A stretch of DNA of 64,000 bases, from positions 248,001 through 312,000 of the forward strand of contig NZ_JACHLJ010000003.1 of the NCBI RefSeq assembly GCF_014204545.1, given 5' to 3'. Positions 1 to 8,844 of the stretch are shown here, in pieces. The translations under genes and the position numbers were made by a program. The first letter of the stretch is position 1. Each line of letters opens with the position of its first letter. This stretch comes from Brevundimonas vesicularis (GTDB taxonomy: Bacteria; Pseudomonadota; Alphaproteobacteria; Caulobacterales; Caulobacteraceae). The notes beneath the pieces were generated by a model. It had not been told where the DNA came from. It did no database searches and saw nothing but the letters and a program-made list of their open reading frames with translations.

Positions 1-383
1 GGCTGGAGCGCAAGGACTACTACGCGACCCTGGAGACGACCCAGAAAGGCGCGCTGGACGTGACCCTCTGGCTGGACTGGTTCCTCGGCTGCCTCGATCG
101 CGCGTTCGATGGCGCGGAAACCACCCTGACGCATGTCATGCGCAAGGCGCGCTTCTGGGAGGCGCTCGCAGGTCAGACGTTGAGCGAGCGCCAGAGCACG
201 GTCATCAACCGGCTGCTCGACGGCTTCGAAGGCAAGCTCACCTCGACCAAATGGGCGGCGCTGACGAGGTCCTCGCCCGACACGGCCCTGCGCGACATCA
301 ACGATCTGGTGGACCGGGGCATCCTCGTGAAGGATGACGGCGGCGGTCGCAGCACAAGCTATTCTCTGGTCGATCGAGGATAA
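1..383 (+). CDS. Fic family protein, C-terminal part (cut by window edge)
   Basis: The reading frame is open from base 3 to the stop at 381-383, so the gene begins left of the window. The visible 126 residues begin LERKDYYATLETTQKGALDV, followed by a DxTxWLDWFLGCL-like helix and a winged-helix region with TALRDINDLVDRGIL and GGGRSTSYSLV. This is the C-terminal layout of Fic/DUF4172 proteins, which carry a Fic AMP-transferase core and a C-terminal helix-turn-helix. The catalytic HPFxxGNGR motif lies outside the window, so activity cannot be judged. Fic proteins can be toxins or self-regulated enzymes; which applies here is open. The neighbouring arsH and tRNA suggest accessory DNA. Confidence 0.85.
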   Translation, partial: LERKDYYATLETTQKGALDVTLWLDWFLGCLDRAFDGAETTLTHVMRKARFWEALAGQTLSERQSTVINRLLDGFEGKLTSTKWAALTRSSPDTALRDINDLVDRGILVKDDGGGRSTSYSLVDRG

Positions 384-499
384 GCGCCTCCCCATGGCGC
401 CGGCGAGGCTCTGCGCCGTGCGGCTCCACTGAAGACCCTGCCTCGACAGGGAGGATCGCAATTCGCCAGTTCTGGCGCGTTACCGCCAAAAACGCAGCC

Positions 500-1255
500 T
501 CAGGCCTGGCGTGCGATAGCAATGGCCGAGAGGTCGGACGCGGCATCCACCAAAACTCCGGCCGCCTTGCGCTCCGAATAGCGGTCCACGAGCTGAACGG
601 CGTGGGGCCGGACCAGGATGGTGAAGCGCACCAGTTCCTCCATCACATCGACAATCCGCTCATAGTAGGCCGAGGGTTTCATCCGGCCGGCCTCGTCGAA
701 TTCCTGGAAGGCCTTGGCCACGCTCGACTGGTTGGGGATGGTGACCATCCGCATCCAGCGGCCCAGAAGGCGCAGAGTGTTGACGGCGTTGAAGCTCTGG
801 GACCCGCCCGACACCTGCATGACGGCGAGCGTCCGGCCCTGGGTCGGGCGCATGCCGCCCAGGCTCAACGGCAGGTGATCGATCTGCAGCTTCATCAGTC
901 CGGAGACCTGGCCGTGCCGCTCCGGGCTGCACCAGACCATGCCCTCCGACCACAAGGCGTGTTCGCGCAACTCGCGCACCGCCGGGTGGTCGTCGTCGCC
1001 GGGCGCGCCCGGCAGGGGCAGGTCGGTGGGGTCGAAGATGCGGGTCTCGCATCCCATTTGCTGCAGCAGGCGGGCCGCTTCCTCGACGCAGAACCGCGAA
1101 TACGACCGCTCGCGCAGCGATCCGTACAGGAGAAGGATACGCGGCGCCGGCTCGGTCGGGCCCAGTCCACGGGCGGGATCGGCGGACAGATAGGCCGCGT
1201 CCAGAGCCGGCAGATGATCCGGGTCCGGCAGCGAGCGCAGGCGGGTGAAGGTCAT
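500..1255 (-). CDS. arsH: ArsH-type NADPH-dependent FMN reductase
   Basis: A 251-residue flavodoxin-fold protein. The flavin-phosphate loop [10 protein letters not shown] lies at residues 45-54, and [10 protein letters not shown] at 110-119 matches the ArsH family, which reduces quinones, azo dyes or metals and oxidises trivalent organoarsenicals using NADPH and FMN. The frame is open further upstream, but the ATG at 1255 is chosen because it is preceded by AAGGAC and gives the family's usual length. Unusually, no arsR, arsC or arsB/acr3 gene accompanies it in the window. It faces the Fic gene tail to tail. The function is assigned by family; the physiological substrate is not known from sequence. 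Confidence 0.85.
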   Translation of the reverse strand: MTFTRLRSLPDPDHLPALDAAYLSADPARGLGPTEPAPRILLLYGSLRERSYSRFCVEEAARLLQQMGCETRIFDPTDLPLPGAPGDDDHPAVRELREHALWSEGMVWCSPERHGQVSGLMKLQIDHLPLSLGGMRPTQGRTLAVMQVSGGSQSFNAVNTLRLLGRWMRMVTIPNQSSVAKAFQEFDEAGRMKPSAYYERIVDVMEELVRFTILVRPHAVQLVDRYSERKAAGVLVDAASDLSAIAIARQA

Positions 1256-1726
1256 CACAGGTCCTTGGTCAGACAGGCGGCCGACGCCGGCCAGACGTCC
1301 GCGAAGTCCGACGTGCGGACGAGCGATAGACCGGGCCGGTCCTATTAAGGTCACTACAGGACGGTGAACAGCAATCGCTCGGGACCGCGCCGAGACCGCG
1401 ACACCCTGACCGTCGCCAAACCCCGCGGGATCCTTCAGAGAGTCAAAGGCGGCGGTTGACGGATACGAGGCAAGAAGCTGCGGGCAACAACATTCCAAGG
1501 CACTATTTTCCCGTGACCTGCTCGCGGGTCGATCTCCGCAAAAATTAGTTCGGTGTTTTCAGCAGATTTCAGGGGCCTTCACCGCAATGCGCCATGCCAA
1601 TGGACAGGCGAGCGCTCGCCAGCAAAAGATTTTTGGTAGCGGTGTGGTAGCGGCGTAAAAAATAGGGTGGGCGATCCCGTTGGGATCGCCCTGCCATAAC
1701 CTATTGATTGCCTTGGCAATCTCGAC
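1256..1726. other. Gene-poor stretch between arsH and tRNA-Gly
   Basis: No convincing gene is seen. Next to arsH it presumably holds the arsH promoter, and GTCCG/CGGAC form a short inverted repeat near 1304-1318. Nearer the tRNA, GGTAGCGG occurs twice (1635-1642 and 1646-1653), followed by an A-rich run and a perfect stem at about 1671-1691 (GGGCGATCCC / GGGATCGCCC). Direct repeats of this kind beside the 3' end of a tRNA resemble the arm-type sites of tyrosine-integrase attachment regions. That reading is an inference; no integrase gene is present in the window. Confidence 0.4.
1671..1691. terminator. Stem-loop downstream of tRNA-Gly
   Basis: The sequence GGGCGATCCCGTTGGGATCGCC forms a strong GC-rich hairpin with a 3-base loop, about 36 bases past the 3' end of the tRNA in the direction of tRNA transcription. 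Read from the minus strand it is followed by AC and then a T-rich stretch (the complement of the TAAAAAATA run at 1655-1663). It therefore fits an intrinsic terminator for the tRNA transcript. It could also belong to an attachment site. Confidence 0.45.
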
Positions 1727-1801
1727 TGGAGCGGGCGAAGAGATTCGAACTCTCGACCCCAACCTTGGCAAGGTTGTGCTCTACCACTGAGCTACGCCCG
1801 C
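1727..1801 (-). tRNA. tRNA-Gly (anticodon GCC)
   Basis: Read on the minus strand, the acceptor stem GCGGGCG (1795-1801) pairs with CGCCCGC (1731-1737). The D stem is GCTC/GAGC, the anticodon arm is CAACC-TTGCCAA-GGTTG with anticodon GCC, and the T arm is GAGAG-TTCGAAT-CTCTT. Discriminator T and an encoded CCA (1727-1729) follow. All stems pair, with one G-T pair in the T arm. Encoding of CCA is normal for many bacteria. tRNA 3' ends are common integration targets, and unusual repeats lie next to this one. Confidence 0.97.
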
Positions 1802-1841
1802 ACTCCGTAGGAGCTAGGTGCGCTCCCCGTCGAGGAGGGGG

Positions 1842-1871
1842 CGTATAGCGGAGGGTTGAGCGGTCCTGCAA
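1842..1871 (-). promoter_or_regulatory. Likely promoter of tRNA-Gly
   Basis: On the minus strand, TTGCAG (1866-1871) and TATACG (1842-1847) are separated by 18 bases. They lie about 40-70 bases upstream of the mature tRNA 5' end at 1801. This is a good match to the housekeeping sigma factor -35/-10 layout of alphaproteobacteria. No other promoter-like pair is closer to the tRNA. Confidence 0.55.
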
Positions 1872-1885
1872 GAGGTTTTTTCGGG

Positions 1886-1909
1886 CTATCGCGCTTCGCG
1901 CTGCTTGAG
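1886..1909. repeat. Intergenic repeat, copy 1
   Basis: CTATCGCGCTTCGCGCTGCT followed by TGAG recurs with one change at 4281-4304. Its 3' part (GCTGCTTGAG, 1900-1909) is also present inverted at 1975-1984, so this gap can form a long-range stem. All copies lie between genes, which suggests a small dispersed REP-like element. The class is inferred from position and palindromic core only. Confidence 0.5.
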
Positions 1910-2021
1910 CCCTGTAAATGCCCCCACGGTCACCGTCGGAACGCTCCGCTGCTCGCCGCCCAAGCGCTTTTGCGCTCAAGCAGCGAGCCGCCGCGCGGTG
2001 AGCGTAGCGCCCTTCCGCGCC

Positions 2022-2804
2022 TCAGCGCGGCGCCAGCCTGATGGCGCCGTCCAGGCGGATGCATTCGCCGTTGATGTAGACGTTGCGCGCCAGCTCCAGC
2101 ACCAGCGACGCATAGTCGGCCGGCGTGCCCAGACGGCTGGGGAAGGGGATGGCGGCGGCCAGGGCGTCCTGAATCTTCTGGTCCATGCCGGCCATCATTG
2201 GCGTCCACATGATGCCGGGCAGGATGGTGTTGCAGCGCACCCCTTCCTGAGCCAGATCGCGCGCGATCGGCAGGGTCATGGCATAGACGCCGCCCTTGGA
2301 CGCCGAATAGGCGGCCTGGCCGATCTGGCCGTCCTGCGCCGCCACCGAGGCGGTGTTGACGATCAGGCCGCGCTCGCCGTCCGCCATGGGCTCCAGCGTC
2401 ACCATGCCCGCCGCCGACTGCGACAGCACGCGGAAGGTGCCGAACAGATTGACCCGCACGGTGCGCTCGAACTGGGCCATGTCGTGGGCCTTGATCTCGC
2501 CGGTGTCCTTCTTGCGCGCGACGGTCTTCTGGCCGGTGGCGATGCCGGCGCAGTTGACGGTCAGACGCTCCTGGCCATGGGCGGCGCGGGCCTTTTCGAA
2601 GGCGGCGGCGACCGAGGCGTCGTCAGTCACATCCACCTGGCAGAAGACGCCGCCGATCTCTTTCGCGATTTCCTCGCCGCGTTCGGCGTTCAGGTCGAAC
2701 AGGGCGACCTTGGCCCCCGTCGCCGCGATGGCGCGTGCGGTGCCTTCGCCCAGGCCCGAGGCGCCGCCGGTGACCACTGCGGCGATGGTGTTGTCGAGTT
2801 TCAT
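2022..2804 (-). CDS. Short-chain dehydrogenase, 3-hydroxyacyl-CoA dehydrogenase type-2 like
   Basis: A 260-residue classical SDR. The Rossmann motif TGGASGLG is at residues 12-19, NCAG at 84-87, and the catalytic Ser153, Tyr166 and Lys170 (YSASKGG) are intact. The whole-protein pattern resembles HSD17B10/3-hydroxy-2-methylbutyryl-CoA dehydrogenases, NAD-dependent enzymes of fatty-acid and isoleucine breakdown. The ATG at 2804 is chosen over longer starts because TATAGGAACGATCAGG provides a ribosome site just before it and the protein then begins in family style. It is divergent from the DUF1232 gene, with a 55-base shared promoter region. Exact substrate is unproven. Confidence 0.85.
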   Translation of the reverse strand: MKLDNTIAAVVTGGASGLGEGTARAIAATGAKVALFDLNAERGEEIAKEIGGVFCQVDVTDDASVAAAFEKARAAHGQERLTVNCAGIATGQKTVARKKDTGEIKAHDMAQFERTVRVNLFGTFRVLSQSAAGMVTLEPMADGERGLIVNTASVAAQDGQIGQAAYSASKGGVYAMTLPIARDLAQEGVRCNTILPGIMWTPMMAGMDQKIQDALAAAIPFPSRLGTPADYASLVLELARNVYINGECIRLDGAIRLAPR

Positions 2805-2859
2805 CCTGATCGTTCCTATATTGTCGTGAACCTGAGTTTCGTTTGAGGATTTAGCGGCC

Positions 2860-3258
2860 ATGACCGCCAAAGCCAAACCCGCCGATCCGTCGGATGTCCT
2901 GGACCCGAAAAAGGCGCTCGTGCCGTCGGTGGTGAAGATCAACGAGGCGCGCGTGACCAAGGGCTTCTGGCCCAAGATTCAGCGCACGGCCGCCCGCATC
3001 CCCTTTGCGGACCAGGCCCTTGCCGCCTGGTACGCCGCGCGCGATCCGCAGACGCCGATGGCGGCCAAGGGCATGATCTTCGCGGGCCTGGCCTATTTCG
3101 TCATGCCGGTGGACGCCATTCCCGACATCTTCGCGGGCATCGGCTATACCGACGACGCGGCCGTCATCACCGCCCTGCTGGCCCTGGTCGGCGCCAACAT
3201 CAAACGCCGCCACCGCGACCAGGCCGAGGACGCGGTGCAGCGGCTGAAGGACAAATAG
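2860..3258 (+). CDS. YkvA/DUF1232 family membrane-associated protein
   Basis: A 132-residue protein with a basic N-terminal half and a hydrophobic segment around residues 70-90 that contains the DUF1232 hallmark YFVMPVDAIPD. The C-terminus is charged (RRHRDQAEDAVQRLKDK). Members of this family are small proteins of unknown function, sometimes linked to membrane stress. The stop falls 1 base from the end of the convergent quinone oxidoreductase gene, so no room remains for a separate terminator. Confidence 0.85.
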   Translation: MTAKAKPADPSDVLDPKKALVPSVVKINEARVTKGFWPKIQRTAARIPFADQALAAWYAARDPQTPMAAKGMIFAGLAYFVMPVDAIPDIFAGIGYTDDAAVITALLALVGANIKRRHRDQAEDAVQRLKDK

Positions 3259-3259
3259 C

Positions 3260-4261
3260 TCAGCTCTCGACCGTCACCACGATTTTGCCCAGCGCCTGAC
3301 GGTCGCTCAGGGCTTTGATCGCCTCTCCGGCCTTTTCCAGCGGGAAGATCTTCGACACGCGCGGCCTGATCTTGCCGTCCGCGTACATCTGCATCAGTTC
3401 GGCCATATTGGCGGCGTGGGCCTTGGGATCGCGCATCACCGCCGCGCCCCAGAAGACGCCGATCACCGACACCGACTTCAGCAGCGTCAGGTTCAGCGGC
3501 AGGGACGGAATGCCCGCCGGGAAGCCGACCACCAGATAACGCCCGTTCCAGTCCATGGCTCGCAGCGCCGGATCGGCGTAATCGCCGCCGACCGCGTCAT
3601 AGACGACGTCCGCGCCGTCGCGGCCGGTCGCCAACTTGAACTCGCCCGACAACGCCTTCTGCGCCGCCTTGTCCATCGGTCCCGACGGATAGATCAGGCC
3701 ATTGTCGGCCCCCAACTCAAGCGCGAACTCGACCTTGTCGTTGGTCGAGGCGGCGGCGACGACGCGCGCGCCCATGGCCTTGCCCAGTTCGACGGCGGCG
3801 GCGCCGACGCCCCCGGCCGCGCCCAGCACCAAGAGGGTTTCGCCCGCCTTCAGCTGCGCCCGGTCCTTCAGCGCATAGTAGCTGGTGCCATAGGTCATGA
3901 TCAGGGCCGCCGCTTCTTCGAAGCTCATGGCGTCGGGGATGGGAATGACCGTCTCGGCCCGCACCGCCAGCCGCTCGACCAGCCCGCCCCAGCCCGGCAC
4001 GGCGATGACCCGGTCGCCCTTGCGCACGCCCTTGACGCCTTCGCCCACGGCCTCGACCACGCCGGCGACCTCGGCTCCCGGCGAGAAGGGCCGCTCGGGC
4101 CGGAACTGATATTTGTCCTCGATGATCAGCGTGTCGGGATAGTTGATCCCCACCGCCTTGACCTCGATGATCACCTCGCCCGCCTTGGGCGTCGGGTCGA
4201 GCACGTCTTCCACGACCAGGGTTTCAGGGCCGCCAGGCGTCTTGGACAAAACAGCGCGCAT
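3260..4261 (-). CDS. NADPH:quinone oxidoreductase family protein (zinc-independent MDR)
   Basis: A 333-residue medium-chain dehydrogenase/reductase. The N-terminal GroES-like fold includes NYPDTLIIEDKYQ and PGAEVAGVVEAVG. The nucleotide-binding loop LGAAGGVG is near residues 146-153. The zinc ligands of alcohol dehydrogenases are absent, which is typical of quinone oxidoreductases such as QorA. An in-frame TTG lies just before the chosen ATG at 4261; the ATG is preferred because AGAAAGGAAA precedes it at proper distance. It would reduce quinones or reactive enones with NADPH in the cytoplasm. It stands alone, facing the DUF1232 gene. Confidence 0.9.
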   Translation of the reverse strand: MRAVLSKTPGGPETLVVEDVLDPTPKAGEVIIEVKAVGINYPDTLIIEDKYQFRPERPFSPGAEVAGVVEAVGEGVKGVRKGDRVIAVPGWGGLVERLAVRAETVIPIPDAMSFEEAAALIMTYGTSYYALKDRAQLKAGETLLVLGAAGGVGAAAVELGKAMGARVVAAASTNDKVEFALELGADNGLIYPSGPMDKAAQKALSGEFKLATGRDGADVVYDAVGGDYADPALRAMDWNGRYLVVGFPAGIPSLPLNLTLLKSVSVIGVFWGAAVMRDPKAHAANMAELMQMYADGKIRPRVSKIFPLEKAGEAIKALSDRQALGKIVVTVES

Positions 4262-4280
4262 CAAAGTTTCCTTTCTGGGC

Positions 4281-4304
4281 CTACCGCGCTTCGCGCTGCT
4301 TGAG
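4281..4304. repeat. Intergenic repeat, copy 2
   Basis: CTACCGCGCTTCGCGCTGCT followed by TGAG matches 1886-1909 with a single change. It lies in the short gap between the divergent quinone oxidoreductase and isoaspartyl peptidase genes, so it may influence either promoter or simply be a dispersed repeat. Confidence 0.5.
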
Positions 4305-4405
4305 GCCGTTTTCCCTGGACCGACATGGCGCGGCCTTCATCGCGACGCTAAAGAGCGCCACGCCCGTTTGAAAGAGGCGATAAGGACAAGGCTCAGGAAG
4401 ACGAC

Positions 4406-5275
4406 ATGACCGCCCTCATCCTCCACGGCGGCGCCGGCGCCCGGCGCGAACGCAACTACGACGCCGAGGTCGTGCATATGCGCGAGGTGGTCGAGGCCAT
4501 GAAGGTCCGGCTGGACGCGGGCGACAGCGCCCTGGACGTCGCGATTGCCGCCGTCGTCATGCTGGAGGATTCGGGTCTCTACGTCGCGGGCAAGGGCGCT
4601 TCGCCCAATCTCGCCGGCGCCTATGAGCTGGACGCCAGCATCATGGACGGATCAACGAAACGCGCCGGGGCCGTCGCCGCCCTGCAAGGGTTCCGCAATC
4701 CCGTCGTCGCCGCCCGCGCGGTGATGGATCGCACGCCTCACGTGATGCTGGTGGGAGAGGGCGCGGCCCTGTTCGCCCACGACCAGGGGCTGGAGCCCAT
4801 CGCTGACGAGGCCGCCTGGTTCACCGGCGCCGGCAAGGGCGAGGACAACCATCCGCCCGGCACGCTCAGCCACGGCACCGTCGGCGCCTGCGTGCTGGAC
4901 AGCCAGGGCCGTCTCGCCGCCGCCACCTCCACCGCCGGGGTGTTCGGCAAGATGCCGGGCCGCGTCGGCGACACGCCGATCCCCGCCGCCGGGACCTGGG
5001 CCGACGCCCACGCCGCGACCTCCTGCACCGGCCAGGGCGAATATTTCATCCGCGTCGCCGCCTCCGCCCAGGTCGCCTGGCGCGTCGCCGCCGGCCAGTC
5101 GCTGGCCGAGGCGACCCAGGCCGTCATCGACGAGATCGGTCAGATGGGCGGCGACGGCGGCATGATCGCCCTGGACGCCGCCGGAAACATCGCCGCCCCG
5201 TTCAACAGCCAGGGCATGAAGCACGCCTGGCTGACCACCGCCGGCGAGATCGGCGTCCAGGTCTTCCGCGACTAG
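4406..5275 (+). CDS. iaaA: Isoaspartyl peptidase / L-asparaginase (Ntn-hydrolase, T2)
   Basis: A 289-residue member of the plant-type asparaginase family. It begins with ILHGGAGA. The autocleavage site, where Thr158 becomes the nucleophile, sits in HGTVGAC (residues 156-162). Downstream TSTAG and the glycine-rich GGDGG stretch also match. The precursor self-cleaves into alpha and beta chains and hydrolyses beta-aspartyl dipeptides or asparagine. A GGAAGACGAC ribosome site precedes the ATG. The residue after the threonine is Val, as usual. The stop at 5275 overlaps the end of a remnant on the other strand. Confidence 0.93.
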   Translation: MTALILHGGAGARRERNYDAEVVHMREVVEAMKVRLDAGDSALDVAIAAVVMLEDSGLYVAGKGASPNLAGAYELDASIMDGSTKRAGAVAALQGFRNPVVAARAVMDRTPHVMLVGEGAALFAHDQGLEPIADEAAWFTGAGKGEDNHPPGTLSHGTVGACVLDSQGRLAAATSTAGVFGKMPGRVGDTPIPAAGTWADAHAATSCTGQGEYFIRVAASAQVAWRVAAGQSLAEATQAVIDEIGQMGGDGGMIALDAAGNIAAPFNSQGMKHAWLTTAGEIGVQVFRD

Positions 5276-5400
5276 GTCTTGGCGGACATCACTTCGGAAA
5301 TGATGGTCAGCAAAACCTTCAGATCGACAGGCTTGCTGACCACCGCATCCATGCCCGCCGCCAGATAGCTCTCTACCTGCTCCACCATCGCAGCGGCCGC
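5272..5400 (-). pseudogene. Remnant of a response-regulator receiver domain
   Basis: The minus frame ends with AMVEQVESYLAAGMDAVVSK and then PVDLKVLLTIISEVMSAKT. This is the last ~40 residues of a REC domain, with the conserved lysine of the SKP motif and the AGMD turn. The phospho-acceptor aspartate and the rest of the domain are missing; farther upstream the similarity stops and stop codons appear in the other frames. It is therefore read as the 3' scrap of a lost hybrid kinase or response regulator gene. The outer limit at about 5400 is approximate. Confidence 0.65.
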
Positions 5401-5682
5401 CCAGCTGCCGTAGAGAACGGCGGGCGGAGTAACCATATTTTGCAGAACGAAGGCCCAGACCGCGATCTTTTCGTCGGAGACAGAAGTCGCTTTCGCTCGT
5501 CTCGGCACGCGTCCTCGGCTTGGGTGGTCGCTGGAATGCGACCTATCGGCGAATAGAGCGCCGTCGGGGATTTGTCCATCAACGGCCTTGCTTAATCCGT
5601 TTCATTACAGGTCGGTAAGGTGCAAGACGCCCAATCGCTGATACGGTCTCCGCGCCCGGCGTTCCGGGCTTCGGAGTCCTTC
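5276..5682. other. Gap between iaaA and the M16 peptidase gene
   Basis: Apart from the receiver-domain scrap on the minus strand, no gene is recognised. The part near 5500-5680 presumably carries the promoter of the M16 peptidase gene. The bases just before its ATG contain GGAG as ribosome site. A T-rich stretch near 5555-5605 is the only obviously lower-GC segment. Confidence 0.5.
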
Positions 5683-8547
5683 ATGAAATCCCGCCTGATC
5701 GCCACCGCTGCCGCCTCGGCCCTCCTTCTCGGCCTCGCCGCCCCCGCCTTCGCAGAGGGCGCCGCGCCCGCCGCAGCCGCCGCTCAATCGACGAAGCAGG
5801 CGCCGCAGGGCGTGACCGTGCCCCCGCTGGGCTTCACCAAGCGCGTCCTGGCCAACGGGCTGGAAGTCTATTCGGCGCGTGACGCCGACACCTCGAACGT
5901 CACGGTCCAGGTCTGGTACAAGGTCGGCTCAAAAGACGATCCGGCCGGCCGCTCGGGCTTCGCCCACCTGTTCGAACACCTGATGTTCAAGTCGACCACC
6001 AACCTGCCGCCCGAGACGTTCGACCGGCTGACCGAGGACGTGGGAGGCTCCAACAACGCCTTCACCGCCGACGACACCACCGCCTATTTCGAGACCGTGC
6101 CCGCCAACCATCTGGAGCGGATGCTGTTCGCCGAGGCCGACCGCATGGGGTCCTTGGTCGTGGACGAGCCGACCTTCGTCGCCGAGCGCGACGTGGTGAA
6201 GGAGGAATACCGTCAGCGGATTCTGGCCAATCCCTACGGCCGCCTGTTCGGCCTGTTCGTGCCTGAAACCATCTATCAGGACAGCCCCTATCGCCGTCCG
6301 GGCATCGGCTCGATCGAGGAGCTTGAGGCCTCTTCGCTGGAAGACGTGCGCCGCTTCCACGCCACCTACTATCGCCCTGACGCCGCCTATCTGATCGTGG
6401 CCGGCAACTTCGACCAGGCCCAACTGGACCGCTGGGTGGATCAGTATTTCGGACCGCTGAAGAACCCGACCACGCCGATCCCGACCAACACTGTCGTCGA
6501 GCCCGAGCCGACGGGTCCGCGCAACGTCACCTACTATGCGCCGAACGTGCCGCTGCCGGCCGCCGTCGTCGCCTGGCCGACGGTGAAATACGCCGACGCC
6601 GACCGCGCAGCCCTGACCGTTCTGGACGGCATCCTGTCCACCGGCGAATCCAGCCGCCTGTATCGCTCGCTGGTCTATGACAAGCAGATTGCGGCCCAGA
6701 TCGGTTCGACCCCCGATTTCTCTCAGCAGGCCGGCAATCTGTCCGCCCTGGCCATCATGGCCCAGGGCCACACGGCCGAGGAAGGCATCGCCGCCCTGAA
6801 CGACGAGATCGCCAAGCTGCGCGACGTTCCAGTCACCGCCGCCGAACTGGCCGAGGCCATGAACGAACTGGTCGCCGACGCCCTGCGCAGCCGCGAGACG
6901 GTGGACGACCGCGCGACCGCCCTGGGCTTCTCGCTGATCAACACCGGCTCAGCCGCCGCCGCCGACGAAGAGGTCGCTCAGATCCAGGCCGTCACCGTCG
7001 CCGACATTCAGCGCGTCGCCCGCAAATATCTGACGCCGCAGCGCCAATCGACGATCACCTTCCTGGCCGCCGACGACCGGAACCCCGCCTCGGTTCAGAA
7101 GATGAACGTGGACGCCCCCGTGAAGGTCGCCGACCTGGCCCCCGCCGGTCCGCCCGCCGTCATGCTGCCTGAGGCGGAGCGCAAGCCCCTGCCCCAGCCG
7201 GGCGCCGAGGTCGCGCCCGTGACGCCGACCGTCGCCGACTTCCGCTTGGATAACGGCCTGCGCGTCCTGGTCGCTCCGACCGACGGCGTGCCGCTGGTCT
7301 CGGCCCGCCTCAGCTTCGACGCCGGCTCGTCCGACGATCCGACGGGCAAGGCCGGCGTCGCCGCCATGACCGCCGCGCTTTTGACCCAGGGCACCAAGAC
7401 CAGGACCGCCCCCGAGATCGCCACCCAGATCGAGCAACTGGGCGCCAGCGTCGGCGCATCGGCCGGGGTCGACTTCTCCAACGTCTACGCCAACGCGCCG
7501 TCGAACGCCTTCCCGGCGACCGTGGCCCTGATGGCGGATCTGGTGAAGAACCCGACCTTCGCCGGCGAAGAGCTTGAACGTCAGCAGGCCCAGACCTTGG
7601 ATGGCCTGCGCGTCGCCCTCAGCCAGCCGGCGTCCATCGCCGGCATGACGGTCGGCCGCGTCATCTACGGCGACGCCCCCTATGGCGCGACGATCACCCA
7701 GCAGACCGTCCCGGCCATCACGGCGGCCGATGTCGCCGCCTTCCACGCCGCCCGCTACCGGCCGTCGGACGCGACCCTGGTCTTCTCGGGCGACATCACG
7801 CCGGCCGCCGCCCGCGCCCTGGCGCAACAGGCGTTCGGCGACTGGCGCCCGACCGGCGCGGCCCCGGCCGCTGCGACCAACCCGGCCGGTCAGCCCCTGG
7901 CGCCGCGCATCGTCGTGGTGAACCAGCCCGGCGCCGGTCAGGCCGCGGTCGTCGCCGCCGTTCGCGGCGTGTCGCGCACCGATGCGGACTTCTTCCCGCT
8001 GACGGTCGGCAACACCCTGTTGGGCGGCGGCTTCTCGTCGCGGCTGAACCAGGAAATCCGCATCAAGCGCGGCCTGTCCTACGGCGCCTCGTCGTCGCTG
8101 GGCGTGCGGGCGGATGCGGGCCTGTTCACCGCCTCGACCCAGACCAAGAACGAGACCGCCGACGAGGTCGCCGACCTGATCCTGGCCGAGATCGCCAAAC
8201 TGGGCGCCGAGACCCCGACCCAGGCCGACCTGGCCCCGCGCCGCGCCACCCTGATCGGCGGCTTCGGCCGCTCGCTGGAGACGGTGGACGGTCTGGGCGC
8301 CCTGGTCGCCAACCTGGCCCTCTATGACCTGCCGATGAGCGACCTCGCCGACTACGCCGGCCGGGTCCGCGCTGCGACGCCGGAACAGGTCGAGGCCGCC
8401 TTCGCCGAACACCTGCCGGCCAACCGCGCCAGCCTGGTCATCGTCGGCGACGGCTCGAAGTTCCTGGACGATCTGCGCGCCAAACACCCGAACCTCGAAG
8501 TCATCGAGGCGGGCGCCCTGAACCTGAACAACGGCTCGCTGAAGTAA
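5683..8547 (+). CDS. Secreted M16 family zinc metallopeptidase (two-domain)
   Basis: A 954-residue protein with a Sec signal peptide ([20 protein letters not shown], cleavage near AFA-EG at residues 23-25). The first M16 half has the zinc motif HLFEH (His95, Glu98, His99) and the downstream [12 protein letters not shown] helix with the third ligand. The second half (from about residue 480) keeps the fold but lacks HxxEH, as in pitrilysin/processing-protease proteins with one active and one inactive half. It should act in the periplasm on small peptides. The ATG at 5683 follows GGAG and starts the signal peptide; an in-frame upstream ATG gives no signal peptide. A strong hairpin follows the stop. 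Confidence 0.93.
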   Translation: MKSRLIATAAASALLLGLAAPAFAEGAAPAAAAAQSTKQAPQGVTVPPLGFTKRVLANGLEVYSARDADTSNVTVQVWYKVGSKDDPAGRSGFAHLFEHLMFKSTTNLPPETFDRLTEDVGGSNNAFTADDTTAYFETVPANHLERMLFAEADRMGSLVVDEPTFVAERDVVKEEYRQRILANPYGRLFGLFVPETIYQDSPYRRPGIGSIEELEASSLEDVRRFHATYYRPDAAYLIVAGNFDQAQLDRWVDQYFGPLKNPTTPIPTNTVVEPEPTGPRNVTYYAPNVPLPAAVVAWPTVKYADADRAALTVLDGILSTGESSRLYRSLVYDKQIAAQIGSTPDFSQQAGNLSALAIMAQGHTAEEGIAALNDEIAKLRDVPVTAAELAEAMNELVADALRSRETVDDRATALGFSLINTGSAAAADEEVAQIQAVTVADIQRVARKYLTPQRQSTITFLAADDRNPASVQKMNVDAPVKVADLAPAGPPAVMLPEAERKPLPQPGAEVAPVTPTVADFRLDNGLRVLVAPTDGVPLVSARLSFDAGSSDDPTGKAGVAAMTAALLTQGTKTRTAPEIATQIEQLGASVGASAGVDFSNVYANAPSNAFPATVALMADLVKNPTFAGEELERQQAQTLDGLRVALSQPASIAGMTVGRVIYGDAPYGATITQQTVPAITAADVAAFHAARYRPSDATLVFSGDITPAAARALAQQAFGDWRPTGAAPAAATNPAGQPLAPRIVVVNQPGAGQAAVVAAVRGVSRTDADFFPLTVGNTLLGGGFSSRLNQEIRIKRGLSYGASSSLGVRADAGLFTASTQTKNETADEVADLILAEIAKLGAETPTQADLAPRRATLIGGFGRSLETVDGLGALVANLALYDLPMSDLADYAGRVRAATPEQVEAAFAEHLPANRASLVIVGDGSKFLDDLRAKHPNLEVIEAGALNLNNGSLK

Positions 8548-8561
8548 GGCGGATCGGCAAG

Positions 8562-8593
8562 CCCCCTCCTTCCCACCGCGGCGAAGGAGGGGG
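8562..8593 (+). terminator. Terminator-like hairpin after the M16 gene
   Basis: CCCCCTCCTT (8562-8571) and AAGGAGGGGG (8584-8593) are perfect complements around a 12-base loop, 15 bases past the M16 stop codon. There is no T run, so it would act as a strong stem or as a member of a C-rich repeat class seen again near 21541. Confidence 0.6.
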
Positions 8594-8844
8594 TCGGCCG
8601 CCAGCCGTCCTATTTTCAGGACCGAAGTCGTCTCTTTTCAGGGACTTTTGGGCGACCGTCGACAATCATCCATACGGGCTTCGAACGGGGATATGATCCA
8701 TCCCCGATCTTTGACATCGCGATCTGCCACGCCGAGGCCTTAGCTCTCAAGGCCGGGCCCGACCTGCCTCGACAATTGCACGCGTCCAATTCGAGCGAAG
8801 ATTTATCCCTGCGATTTCCGTCTCTTGCCGCCAAATTGCACGCC

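Noticed and set aside
602..1348. Long open frame on the plus strand over arsH
   Set aside because: It is the antisense of arsH, rich in His/Gln/Arg with no fold or motif. High GC makes such frames common.
6949..8487. 512-codon minus-strand frame over the M16 peptidase gene
   Set aside because: Composition is Gly/Arg/Asp/Gln-rich with no domain, while the plus strand encodes a complete M16 protein.
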